From Desulfatirhabdium butyrativorans DSM 18734 (GTDB lineage Bacteria; Desulfobacterota; Desulfobacteria; Desulfobacterales; Desulfatirhabdiaceae), in the NCBI RefSeq assembly GCF_000429925.1, contig NZ_AUCU01000016.1, forward strand, positions 62,001 to 126,000: DNA of 64,000 bases, written 5' to 3'. Below are positions 35,797 to 44,358 of the stretch, one piece after another. The position numbers and the translations under genes are program-made. A model generated the notes under the pieces. The model was given only the letters and a program-made list of their open reading frames with translations. It was not told the DNA's origin and ran no database searches. The first letter of the stretch is position 1, and each line of letters begins with the position of its first letter.

Positions 35797-37875
35797 TTAT
35801 AGCACCATGCGGGCATCTACAGCCACAGCCTTGTCTGCAAACGCCATCACGGGGTTCAAATCCATTTCCTGAATCTGCGGAAAATCGGTAACGAGCTGGG
35901 AGACCCGAAGCAGGATATCGACGATTCCCGGGCGATCGACGCCAGCCTGACCCCGCACGCCCTTCAGCAGGGCCGCCGCCTTGAGCGAATCGATCATTTC
36001 CCCGGCTTCGATCTCGGTGATGGGGGCAATCCGGAAGGAAACATCCTTCAGAATTTCGACATAGATGCCACCCAGACCGAAGAGCAGGATATGCCCCAGG
36101 CCAGGCTCGGCCTTCGCACCCACGATGACTTCCCGTCCTCCGCCTTCGAATTTCTGAATGAAGAAGCGCAAATCCGTTGCCCCGATCCGCTTGACCATCG
36201 TTTCGGCAGCTTCCCGGACAGACTTTCCATCCTTCAGATTCACGGCGACACCGCCCATGTCGCTCTTGTGAACGACAGACGGCGAATCGGCCTTCAGAAC
36301 CACGGGATATCCGATGGCGTTTGCCGCTGCTTCGGCATCCGCCACTGTATCGGCGATCTTCCAGGCGGCGCAAGGAATGCGGTAGGCTTCGAGGATCCCG
36401 TACACATCGGCTGCAGACAGAAGCGTCTTCCCATCCGATGCAGCCTTCTCCAGGATTGCGGCAACCGCGCCGGAATCGACATCCGTAAAGGTCTTTGGCT
36501 TGCCGATGTCCTTCGACCGAAGAGCTGCATAACGGCTGAGAGCGGCCAATGCCCGGGCTGCCGTGCCCGGAAAGGTGTAACAGGGGACGCCGCCTGTCTT
36601 CAGAATCTCGACGACATCCTTCCATTGCTTCGGATCGGTCATGAGATTGCAGACGATGGGCTTTTTGTGCTGGCGGTTCACCTCTGTAATCTGCTGGGCC
36701 ACCGCCTCGTTGTTGACGAAGAAGGGCGTGACGAAATTGATGTACAGGCAGTCGATGCCGTCTTCGGCCATCATCACGTCCATTGCCGCCCGGAAATGGC
36801 CGGCATCTGCCGTTGCCAGCACATCCACCGGATTTTCGAACGCGGATTCGGGAAACAATTTTCCTTTCAGCGTCTGGATGGAGGCTTCCGAAAGGGTCGG
36901 AATCTTCATTCCCTCATCGACGAGCACATCGGTGGCGATGACGGCCGGGCCTCCGGTGTTCGTGATGATCCCCACCCGATTCCCCGAAGGGATGGGCTGG
37001 GAAGCGAAGGCAGCCGCAGCCTGGCACAGTTCGCCTTCGTCCCGGAAGGTGAGAATGCCCAGTTTCTGGAGAATGAGCTCGATGGCGATGTCCGTTTTGG
37101 CCAGCCCACCGGTGTGGGACGAGGAGGCCTTGGCGCCCTCGGCGGTCCTTCCGGCCTTCATGGCCAGAACGATCTTTTGGGATGCCACCCGCTGCATGAC
37201 CTCGAGAAAGGCCTTGGGATCCTTCAGGCTTTCGAGATACAGCACGATGACGCGGGTTCCGGAGTCGTTTCCCAGGTAGTCCAGAATTTCGGTGATGGAA
37301 ACATCGCTGGCGTTGCCGTTGGATGCATAAATGCGCGTGCCGATGCCCATCTGGGAAAAGCCCTGGTGGATCAGCTCCCCGACGCCGCCGCTCTGGGCAA
37401 CGATCGAGATGAACCCCGGATCGGGTTTGGTGAAGGTGAAGTTGCAGTAGGCCCGGACTTCCGGATCGGTATTGATGATACCCTGGCAATTGGGCCCGAG
37501 AATCCGGATGCCGTATTTGGCGGCCCGTTCCAGAAAGTCTTTCTGCAGGGCGGCCCCTTCCGGTCCGACTTCGGTGAATCCGGCCGAATTGATAATGATG
37601 GCCTTGATCCCTTTCTTGCCGCAATCTTCTACGGCTGCAGGCACGAATTTGCTGGCGATCACCATGTGGGCCAGATCGATCGGCCCGGGAACGTCGAAAA
37701 TGCTCGGATAGGCTTTGACGCCTCGAATGTCGGACGCTTTCGGGTTGATGGGATAGACGGGTCCCTTGAAACCGAAATCGATCAAATTTTTGATGATGCG
37801 GTTTCCGATCGACAACTCTTTGGTCGAGGCCCCGATGATGGCCACACTTTTGGGTCTGAACAAGGCATCCAGCAT
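35797..37875 (-). CDS. ADP-forming acyl-CoA synthetase (acetate--CoA ligase family)
   Basis: 692 residues from the ATG at 37875, in the order CoA-binding domain (SVAIIGASTKELSIGNRI), succinyl-CoA ligase-like flavodoxin domain with the phosphohistidine segment SSSHTGGLAKTD, and a C-terminal ATP-grasp domain (IGYPVVLKADSPSVVHKSD). It interconverts acyl-CoA + ADP + Pi with acid + ATP + CoA; it can conserve energy from a pathway product or activate the substrate. It begins 1 bp after the stop of the dehydratase gene and is surely co-transcribed with it. Confidence 0.92.
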   Translation of the reverse strand: MLDALFRPKSVAIIGASTKELSIGNRIIKNLIDFGFKGPVYPINPKASDIRGVKAYPSIFDVPGPIDLAHMVIASKFVPAAVEDCGKKGIKAIIINSAGFTEVGPEGAALQKDFLERAAKYGIRILGPNCQGIINTDPEVRAYCNFTFTKPDPGFISIVAQSGGVGELIHQGFSQMGIGTRIYASNGNASDVSITEILDYLGNDSGTRVIVLYLESLKDPKAFLEVMQRVASQKIVLAMKAGRTAEGAKASSSHTGGLAKTDIAIELILQKLGILTFRDEGELCQAAAAFASQPIPSGNRVGIITNTGGPAVIATDVLVDEGMKIPTLSEASIQTLKGKLFPESAFENPVDVLATADAGHFRAAMDVMMAEDGIDCLYINFVTPFFVNNEAVAQQITEVNRQHKKPIVCNLMTDPKQWKDVVEILKTGGVPCYTFPGTAARALAALSRYAALRSKDIGKPKTFTDVDSGAVAAILEKAASDGKTLLSAADVYGILEAYRIPCAAWKIADTVADAEAAANAIGYPVVLKADSPSVVHKSDMGGVAVNLKDGKSVREAAETMVKRIGATDLRFFIQKFEGGGREVIVGAKAEPGLGHILLFGLGGIYVEILKDVSFRIAPITEIEAGEMIDSLKAAALLKGVRGQAGVDRPGIVDILLRVSQLVTDFPQIQEMDLNPVMAFADKAVAVDARMVL

Positions 37876-37876
37876 G

Positions 37877-39121
37877 TCACTTTCTCTCCTCGAGTTGTTC
37901 AATGAAGGCTTCGACATTGGTCTTGGTCTGCTCATCGGAAATCAGGCGCAGATCGTTCAGGTCGCCATTGATGATGAGGCTGGGAACCCCGGTCTCTTTT
38001 TCGAGCCGCTGGGGCATGCCATAGCGGCAATTGGAGTTGTTCGGGCAGGTTTTCGCATCGTGATAGATGATGCCGTCAACCTTGAAAAAGGCGATCATGT
38101 CCTTGATGTATTTTTCCTTGGCCTCATCGGATCGGACGATGAACAGCTTCGTGTAGGCGCGGGCCATGCTCTCGAAGGGTTCGGCCGGATCGAAATCGGA
38201 GAAAATCCAGGAATTGCAGTACGTCGAAGCCAGGACGTTGGTTTGGTGGCTGCTGAAAAGCATGGAATGGTCCCGCAATCTTCCCCAAACCGGCATGCCT
38301 TCCCAGTAGAGGCGGAATTTTTCGCCCGGAACGGCAGCGACCTTGTCCTGAATCCGTTTTTCGAGCTCGGCAAGCAGCATTTTGTAGTAATCGACCGCCC
38401 GCTGGGTGCCGCGCAGCACAACGGCCGGCCCCATGTGGATGGTGCCATCAAAGAAGGTGATGGGCGAAGGAACGGCTGCGGCCGTATCGAGCACTTTCTT
38501 CCACAGTTCGGAGCATTCCCGGGAGAGGGCCAGCACATGTTTCATCTCATCCATGTCGAACCTTTTCCCCGAAATTTCCTCGAGCGGACGGATGAGGGCT
38601 TCCATTTGCCTGGCGATCGATGCCGTATGCTCGCCACGCACATCCCCGACACCGCGGTGGGTGTGAATGCCGACAACCGGAACCTTGAATTCCCGGCCAT
38701 ACCACATGAACCAGTCCTGAACGTCGCGGCACTGATTCGTGTTGTAGACCAGTACGTCGGGTTTCGGCACCGAGTCGATGCCGGGGTAGGCTTTCGAAAG
38801 GGGGGTGACACCTTTGAGATAGGCGCCGACATCCGCCGTCAGATACGAGCAGATATCTGGTGAATAGCCAATGGCGTTCGCTTCCGGAATCATGTCGGTC
38901 GCCATCCGGGTGGCTCCGAGCATGGCGCCGTGATTCTCCGGAAAATGGACCAGAAACCCCAAGGCCCGAAGAATTTCCGCCGGCCCTACACTCGTGCACC
39001 AGGCGATCTTCTGCTTTTTGGTCGTTGCGGCTTCGTTCAGTTCGTAAAAGTAGTCGCTCATGTACTGCTTCATCATGCCTGCGGCCTGAATCTTGGGCAA
39101 GGCCAGTTTTTCTTCTGCCAT
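37877..39121 (-). CDS. 2-hydroxyacyl-CoA dehydratase/benzoyl-CoA reductase-type subunit (HgdB/BcrC family)
   Basis: 414 residues. Cysteines characteristic of the [4Fe-4S]-binding HgdB fold lie in AWCTSVGPAEIL (C42), SPDICSYLTADVG (C91) and NTNQCRDVQDW (C131), with a further pair in AKTCPNNSNCRYG near the end. The family removes water from 2-hydroxyacyl-CoA by ketyl-radical chemistry, or reduces benzoyl-CoA, after one-electron activation by an ATPase. The activase follows upstream at 39404-40216. Usually two subunits of this family are encoded side by side; only one is present here, so it may be homodimeric or have a partner elsewhere. Confidence 0.88.
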   Translation of the reverse strand: MAEEKLALPKIQAAGMMKQYMSDYFYELNEAATTKKQKIAWCTSVGPAEILRALGFLVHFPENHGAMLGATRMATDMIPEANAIGYSPDICSYLTADVGAYLKGVTPLSKAYPGIDSVPKPDVLVYNTNQCRDVQDWFMWYGREFKVPVVGIHTHRGVGDVRGEHTASIARQMEALIRPLEEISGKRFDMDEMKHVLALSRECSELWKKVLDTAAAVPSPITFFDGTIHMGPAVVLRGTQRAVDYYKMLLAELEKRIQDKVAAVPGEKFRLYWEGMPVWGRLRDHSMLFSSHQTNVLASTYCNSWIFSDFDPAEPFESMARAYTKLFIVRSDEAKEKYIKDMIAFFKVDGIIYHDAKTCPNNSNCRYGMPQRLEKETGVPSLIINGDLNDLRLISDEQTKTNVEAFIEQLEERK

Positions 39122-39153
39122 GGTACCTCCGGTTGAATGGGATTGATAATAAG

Positions 39154-39235
39154 ATGGGCGATAGGCAATAGGCTATGGGCGATAGGCTATGGGCTATGGG
39201 CTATGGGTTATGGGTGATGGGTGATGGGTGGATGG
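39154..39235. repeat. GGCNATR heptamer array, arm 1
   Basis: A run of 7-bp units such as GGCGATA, GGCAATA, GGCTATG, GGTTATG and GGTGATG, about eleven units. It is the inverted complement of the array at 39311-39418, with about 75 bp of unique sequence between. It lies in the leader of the dehydratase gene. Confidence 0.85.
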
Positions 39236-39310
39236 GAAGTAGCCCAGGGGATTGGACCTTCAGGCTGGAAACCGTGCCCGGACATCTGGCAAAACACAAC
39301 GCCACCCAGA

Positions 39311-39418
39311 ACCCATAGCCTATCGCCCATAGCCCATAGCCCATAACCTATTGCCTATCGCCTATCGCCCATAGCCTATTGCCTATTGCCTATTGCCTAT
39401 TGCCTATCGCCTATCACC
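39311..39418. repeat. heptamer array, arm 2 (inverted)
   Basis: About fifteen 7-bp units such as CCCATAG, CCTATTG and CCTATCG, inverse of arm 1. The end of the activase reading frame (its last codons and TAG stop, 39404-39406) runs into this array. Confidence 0.85.
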
Positions 39419-40216
39419 TTCCATTGCATACAACGCTGCGCCCAGCGCACCCGTCAGCTGCGGCAAGGGCGGCACCCAGATAGGTCTTCCGATCAGCTCC
39501 TGGGCCATTTCCACCAGATACGGATTGTGGGCCACCACGCCGCCGGTCATGACCACGTTTTCGGTGAGGGAATCCATCTCGAGCACCCGTTTGATGACCG
39601 ACAGAAACAATCCCTTGACGATGTCGGGCACCTTCTTTCCCTGACGGATCTTTTCCAGCACTTCGGTTGCCGAAAAGACCGTGCAGAAACTGCCCAATTC
39701 CACCATCTGGGTGCTCTGGCGGGCCAGCCCGTCCATGGACTCTATCGGAATATCGAGTCTGGGAGCCATCTCTTCCAGAAACGCCCCCGTACCGGCTGCG
39801 CATTTGCGGTTCATCTTGAAGCTCTGCCGCCTGCCCTCACCATCCACCTTGATGACCTTGTTGTCCTGCCCGCCAATGTCGATGATCGTGATGGGATGGG
39901 GGAAACAATGGAAACACCCTTTGGCGTGACAGCCGATTTCCGTCTTGGTATCGTCTGCCCGTTGCACGTTTTTTCTGCCGTAGCCGGTCGAGATGAGCCT
40001 CCGGATGGCCTGTTGCGTGACACCAGCCATCGCAAGGGCCATTTCCAAACATTGATCGCTCGACTCGGTGAAATTGGTACCGGATTTGACGACGGCATGG
40101 CCGACGGGCCGCCTTTCACCATCAATCACCATGACCTTGGTTCGGGAGGCGCCAACATCGACCCCAGCCCATATCGATGGATCACCATTGCCCATACGTT
40201 CGCTCTTTCCTGTCAT
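39404..40216 (-). CDS. BadF/BcrA/HgdC-type activase (ATPase)
   Basis: 270 residues of the ASKHA-fold activator family. GVDVGASRTKVMVID is the first phosphate loop, IIDIGGQDNKVIKV the second. Cysteines in KCAAGTGAFLE (C139) and GSFCTVFSATE (C178) hold the [4Fe-4S] cluster at the dimer interface, and MTGGVVAHNPYLV closes the nucleotide site. It injects one electron into the dehydratase at the cost of ATP. Its start overlaps the stop of the reductase gene upstream (ATGA). Its last residues, after EGD, are encoded by the heptamer array. Confidence 0.92.
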   Translation of the reverse strand: MTGKSERMGNGDPSIWAGVDVGASRTKVMVIDGERRPVGHAVVKSGTNFTESSDQCLEMALAMAGVTQQAIRRLISTGYGRKNVQRADDTKTEIGCHAKGCFHCFPHPITIIDIGGQDNKVIKVDGEGRRQSFKMNRKCAAGTGAFLEEMAPRLDIPIESMDGLARQSTQMVELGSFCTVFSATEVLEKIRQGKKVPDIVKGLFLSVIKRVLEMDSLTENVVMTGGVVAHNPYLVEMAQELIGRPIWVPPLPQLTGALGAALYAMEGDRR

Positions 40217-41157
40217 TTCGGCTCGATGGCTTTCACCAGTCCCCGGATCATCACATTGAAGGGGGTTTCGATGCCTGCCTGCTGACCGTATTCGATAAAT
40301 TTGCCGTTCATGAAATCGATTTCGGTGCGACGCTTGGCCTCGATGTCCATGAGCATGGAGGGTTTATGATCCCCGGCATGCCGCATGTACGCAATGGCGT
40401 TCGGATAGAAATCCCAGCCAAGATCGATTTCATTGGCCCGGGCGATCTTGACGCATTCCTTGACCAGGGAATCGACGATGTTGAAGACGATCGGATCGTT
40501 CATGGCCTGGGCCATGGTGTAGCCCGTTACGGCGCAAACCGGATTCATGCAGGCATTCAAAACGGCCTTTCGCCAGACCATGGATACGATCTTGTCCGTG
40601 GCTTCCGTCAGAAGCCCGGCCTGTGTAAAAGCCGCTGCAATAGCCTGGGCGGCGGGTTTGGATTCGGGATCGAGCTCCTGCAGGTAGTGGGGCGCATGAT
40701 GGAAAGGCATTTTGACATGGCCGGGCTTGACCAACCCGCATCCGTAATTGACGACGGCGCGCATTACCGGAAGGGTGCCGAGGGTTTTGGCAATTTCCCG
40801 TTCGGTATCGATTCCGTTCTGCCAGCTCACCACATATTGCCCTTCTTGCAGGAACCCCTCGATGGCAGATGAGAGCAGCGGCAGCACGTTGGCCTTGACC
40901 GTGATAATGATGACATCGGGCCGGATATCCGCCAGATCGTCGATGGATCGACAGACCCGCTTCACTTTCTGCTGCAGATTTTCGGCCCCTTCGATCACGA
41001 TTCCGGGATCAAGCGCCGGATCGATCAGCGCCTGGACAACATCGCACAGTGTCACCTCGTAGCCGCCTCTGGCCAGAAAGGCCGCGACGATACAGCCAAC
41101 GGGCCCTGCCCCCACCACGGCGAATTTTTTCGGTGTAAATGCAGATGGATCCGACAT
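40213..41157 (-). CDS. ketopantoate reductase-like 2-oxoacid reductase (ApbA/PanE family)
   Basis: 314 residues. The NAD(P)-binding glycine loop VVGAGPVGCIVAAFLARGG comes first, then IITVKANVLPLLSSAIEGFL and SWQNGID, and a C-terminal helical domain with the conserved lysine in VWRKAVLNACMNPVCAVTG. Family members reduce 2-oxo acids to D-2-hydroxy acids; ketopantoate is only one substrate. Next to a 2-hydroxyacyl-CoA dehydratase, reduction of a 2-oxo acid feeding that enzyme, or the reverse oxidation, is a better guess than pantothenate synthesis. Confidence 0.85.
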   Translation of the reverse strand: MSDPSAFTPKKFAVVGAGPVGCIVAAFLARGGYEVTLCDVVQALIDPALDPGIVIEGAENLQQKVKRVCRSIDDLADIRPDVIIITVKANVLPLLSSAIEGFLQEGQYVVSWQNGIDTEREIAKTLGTLPVMRAVVNYGCGLVKPGHVKMPFHHAPHYLQELDPESKPAAQAIAAAFTQAGLLTEATDKIVSMVWRKAVLNACMNPVCAVTGYTMAQAMNDPIVFNIVDSLVKECVKIARANEIDLGWDFYPNAIAYMRHAGDHKPSMLMDIEAKRRTEIDFMNGKFIEYGQQAGIETPFNVMIRGLVKAIEPK

Positions 41158-41169
41158 GGTGTTCTCCTT

Positions 41170-41613
41170 TCAGCTTTCAGTTTCCAGAATGCCAAACGAT
41201 TTGGCATCCAGAATGTGGACGCCATGTTTCTGCAGCACGTCGATCGCCCTGTCGTTGTCGCTGAACCGGAAAATCATGACGGCGTTGTTGGCTGCCATGC
41301 CGATGAATGCATACATGTACATGACGTTGACGTTGGCTTCGGTGAGCGGCTTGAGGATTTCGGAAAGCCTGCCGGGCTTGTCCTCGATTTGGACGGCAAC
41401 CACATCATCCACTCGGGCCGGCATATGCCGTTCCATCAGAATGCGGCGGGTGGTGGCAATGTCCGAAACGAGGAGCCGCAGCGATCCGAAATCTCCGCTG
41501 TCTACCAGGTTCAATGCCCTCAGGTTGATGCCCGCCTGGCCCAGTGCATGGGTCACCTCGTACAGACGACCGGGTGCATTTTCGATGGATACCGAAATCT
41601 GTTTCAGTTTCAT
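41170..41613 (-). CDS. tandem ACT domain protein
   Basis: 147 residues made of two ACT domains: KQISVSIENAPGRLYEVTHA (1-70) and VAVQIEDKPGRLSEILKPLT (70-140), each with the beta-alpha-beta PGRL turn that binds amino acids. This two-domain type is often encoded with phenylacetate-CoA ligases or indolepyruvate oxidoreductases, so it may sense an amino acid or its 2-oxo acid. The ATG at 41613 has AGGAG 8 bases upstream. It is the first gene of the reductase-activase-dehydratase transcript, 12 bp before the reductase. Confidence 0.88.
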   Translation of the reverse strand: MKLKQISVSIENAPGRLYEVTHALGQAGINLRALNLVDSGDFGSLRLLVSDIATTRRILMERHMPARVDDVVAVQIEDKPGRLSEILKPLTEANVNVMYMYAFIGMAANNAVMIFRFSDNDRAIDVLQKHGVHILDAKSFGILETES

Positions 41614-41806
41614 GGGCCTGTCTCCTTTCTTGCGCCTTTCCGGGGAGATCTTCATGTGAAGCTTTGCCCCGTCGATTCGTTCAGCATAATGAACTGTTCT
41701 TGTGGATACATTTTAATTATAATGTAACCATTTGTCCTATTTCTAACGGTTGAAGAGAGATGTGTCAAGAAAAAAAATGGGATTCAGTTTGGAATGGATT
41801 GAAACG
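41614..41806 (-). promoter_or_regulatory. leader and probable promoter region of the ACT-dehydratase operon
   Basis: Read leftward it contains TATAAT about 100 bp before the ACT gene start (in CATTATAATTAAAATG); a clear -35 box is not visible at the right spacing. The region is AT-rich compared with its surroundings. No gene. Confidence 0.35.
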
Positions 41807-41840
41807 AAAAAGCCAGAATACTGAACGCATCCTGGCTTTT
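41807..41840 (-). terminator. terminator of the leftward TRAP operon
   Basis: AAAAGCCAG and CTGGCTTTT form a stem with a 13-15 base loop; on the minus strand it is followed by TTTTTCGTTTC. It lies 150 bp after the DctM stop and before the promoter region of the ACT operon, so it separates the two transcripts. The A-tract on the other side could make it bidirectional. Confidence 0.65.
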
Positions 41841-41891
41841 CAGATGATCGGGAAAATCTCGGTCCTGGGTTGCATCTCCAAAAGGATTATG

Positions 41892-41933
41892 AGCGCCTGA
41901 ACGCAAAGCCTCCGTTCAGATCAGCACGCCGCA
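41892..41933. repeat. TAGTGCCTGAACGG element, copy G (left-end fragment)
   Basis: GCGCCTGAACGCAAAGCCTC followed by CGTTCAGATCAGCACGCCGC matches the left end of the long copies with some changes. The right end is absent. Confidence 0.5.
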
Positions 41934-41989
41934 TCCAAGAAGAAACGCTTTTCGCCTGGCTCCTGGCCCCTAGATTCTGACTCCCTGAA

Positions 41990-43312
41990 TCACGTCCCGC
42001 CCCCAAGCGAAACCCCACTGATATCGTATCCAAGTATCTTCGGGAGCCACAGGACAGCATCCGGCCAATAGGTCAACAGGAACAGGATGGCGATCTGAAT
42101 CGCCAGAAAAGGCATCACCGCCTTGGTGACATAGACAATATCCCGTTTGGCCACAGCCCCCGAAATATACAGGCTGACCCCGACAGGCGGTGTGCAGTAG
42201 CCGATGGCCAAATTAACAGTCATGATCAGGCCGAAATGGATGGGGTTGATGTTGAAGGCCATCAGGAGCGGCAAACACACGGGACCGATGATCAATGTAG
42301 CCGAAATGATGTCCATCAGCATCCCGACGGCCAGCAGGATGATATTGATCGCAAAGAGAAACACCATCGGGGAATGAATGTTTCCGGTAACCGCTTCGGT
42401 GATCTTGGCCGGAATGGATTCGATGGTCAGATACCGGCCGAAACAGGTGGCGCCCGCCACGATGATCAGCAACGTCGCAGAGGTGACGGCCGAGCTCACC
42501 ACCACTTGTTTCATCTGCTGGAATTTCATGGATTTGTGGATGAAGATTTCCACGATGAAGGCATAAACGCAGGCAATGACGGCCGCCTCGTTAGCCGTAT
42601 ACGTGCCGGTGTAAATGCCGGCAAAAATGACAACCGGGAGCATCAGCGCCCAGAAACATTCCTTGAAGGTTTTCCATAGCGTGGAAAAACTGGGAACGGG
42701 CATGCGGGCAACAGATGGGTTCTTGACGAAAACAAAATAGGTGTAAACGCACATGGCAAGCGTGATCAGGATCCCGGGAAGAAAACCGGTCAGGAAGAGC
42801 GCCTCGAGGGAACAGTTGCTGATCATGCTGAAGAGGATCATGCCGATACTGGGCGGTATGATGACCCCCAGGTTTCCGGCAGTTGTCATGACCCCGATGC
42901 TGTAATTTTCGGGATACCCTTGTTGCATGAGCGCCGGAATCATGAATCCGCCCAGAGCGACCACCGTGGCGACGGTCGATCCCGAAATGGCGCCGAACAT
43001 AGCGCAGGCGATGATTCCAGCCATGCCAAGCCCGCCCGGGAGCCAACTCACCAGGATGTTGGCGAATTTGATCAGTTTTTCGACGATGGTCCCGGCAGTC
43101 ATGATATTCCCGCAAAGAATGAAGAACAGCACGACGACCAGGGAAAAATTGTCAAGCCCCCGGAAGACGGTCTGCACCAGAAGCATGATCGGAAGGCTGG
43201 TGAACATCAGCATACAAATCACCGCCGTAAAAAACAGACTCATGAACACCGGCACATAGGCGACCATCATCCCCAGAAGAAGCAACAGGGGCGCAATATA
43301 GGTCCATTCCAT
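41990..43312 (-). CDS. TRAP transporter large permease (DctM)
   Basis: 440 residues, about twelve membrane helices. Motifs include GAISGSTVATVVALGGFMIP, LGVIIPPSIGMILFSMI and the C-terminal YCTPPVGVSLYISGAVAKRD. It belongs to the second TRAP system of the window and lies with its small permease and binding protein in the usual P-Q-M order on the minus strand. A rho-independent terminator follows the gene. Confidence 0.92.
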   Translation of the reverse strand: MEWTYIAPLLLLLGMMVAYVPVFMSLFFTAVICMLMFTSLPIMLLVQTVFRGLDNFSLVVVLFFILCGNIMTAGTIVEKLIKFANILVSWLPGGLGMAGIIACAMFGAISGSTVATVVALGGFMIPALMQQGYPENYSIGVMTTAGNLGVIIPPSIGMILFSMISNCSLEALFLTGFLPGILITLAMCVYTYFVFVKNPSVARMPVPSFSTLWKTFKECFWALMLPVVIFAGIYTGTYTANEAAVIACVYAFIVEIFIHKSMKFQQMKQVVVSSAVTSATLLIIVAGATCFGRYLTIESIPAKITEAVTGNIHSPMVFLFAINIILLAVGMLMDIISATLIIGPVCLPLLMAFNINPIHFGLIMTVNLAIGYCTPPVGVSLYISGAVAKRDIVYVTKAVMPFLAIQIAILFLLTYWPDAVLWLPKILGYDISGVSLGGGT

Positions 43313-43483
43313 AACGATTGGGTCTCCTTGACAAGGTTCTCAGCTTGCGAACCGATGAAAATGCTCATGGCGGTGACGCCGCCCCAGGGAATAAGCATTC
43401 CAATGGAAACGATCCTCCTACAAAATCAAAGCGTTCCCATCCATCCCTTTTCCCTTTACCCTATCCTCTTTTCCCGTTTCCCT

Positions 43484-43975
43484 CTACGATTGCTTCATGG
43501 CCACCACGTCCTGATAAATAACATGAATGGTTCGAAGCAACATCATGATGCCCATCATCGGCAGCCACACATAGAGAATGACGAGCGGAATCTGAAGAAT
43601 GATCGTCTTCTGGTTGGTCATCGCCTGTTGCGCAGCAATCTGCCACCCGTAGATGATCATAATCAGGGCAAAAACGATGGTCACCAGATGACTGAAGACC
43701 ATCAAGGGATATTTCGTCTTTGGCACCAATTGGAGCAGCACATCCACCTTGATCATCGAACGATTCTTGACGGCCGAACTGCAGCCGATGAGGGTGGTGT
43801 AAATGATGACCTCCCGGACCAGCTCTTCGGACCAGGCCAGGGAGTAGTTGATGGTATAGCGCAGGATGACATTGACGAAGAGCGCGATCAACACCACCAT
43901 GACCGTGATGAACAGGGTCCAATCCTCAAAGAAAGTCAGGACGGTGTCAATGATATCGAGTGTTTTTTTGAACAT
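43484..43975 (-). CDS. TRAP transporter small permease (DctQ)
   Basis: 163 residues with four membrane helices. The segment EELVREVIIYTTLIGCSSAV and KNRSMIKVDVLLQLVP is the DctQ signature loop. It partners with the large permease 171 bp downstream and the binding protein upstream. These wider gaps (171 and 383 bp) differ from the overlap seen in the first TRAP system. Confidence 0.88.
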   Translation of the reverse strand: MFKKTLDIIDTVLTFFEDWTLFITVMVVLIALFVNVILRYTINYSLAWSEELVREVIIYTTLIGCSSAVKNRSMIKVDVLLQLVPKTKYPLMVFSHLVTIVFALIMIIYGWQIAAQQAMTNQKTIILQIPLVILYVWLPMMGIMMLLRTIHVIYQDVVAMKQS

Positions 43976-44358
43976 CAGGGAACCTTCATCGCTAAAGAGT
44001 TGCCATGGTCAAACGAAATTTCTTTCGTTGATGAGTTGTCTCGTTTTGGCGCCTGAATTGGCAATGTCTGCTCAAAAAATCCAGATAACCGAGCCAATTG
44101 CAAAACCCCTATTTTTCGTCACCCCGGCAAAATCCTGCCACTGGCAGGAAGGGTCCATAACGATTTGGAATAAATGGATTCCGGCTTCCGCCGGAATGAC
44201 GCACGGGGGTTTCACCCATCGGCGATGGGGATGAAAGCAAACTTTCTGGTGGAAAATTCTGGAATGATCCACCCCAAAACGAAGCAACGCTTCATGGGTG
44301 ATATCATCTCTTCTATGAGTACTCAGGGGCGCGCCGTGCAGTGCGCCCCTGCCCCATC
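43976..44358. other. 383-bp gap with a common genome repeat
   Basis: Between the binding-protein and small-permease genes. No gene is seen. It contains GGATTCCGGCTTCCGCCGGAA with flanking ATGACG (about 44169-44201), a type of dispersed repeat common in proteobacteria; a related decayed piece lies near 54470-54513. TCCTGCCACTGGCAGGA (near 44137) is a small hairpin. Confidence 0.5.

Noticed and set aside
36091-37905. 604-codon + strand frame opposite the ADP-forming synthetase
   Set aside because: Shadow frame; all conserved motifs are on the minus strand.
39154-39418. Possible CRISPR array
   Set aside because: Units are 7 bp, contiguous, with no spacers and no cas genes; it is a short tandem repeat.
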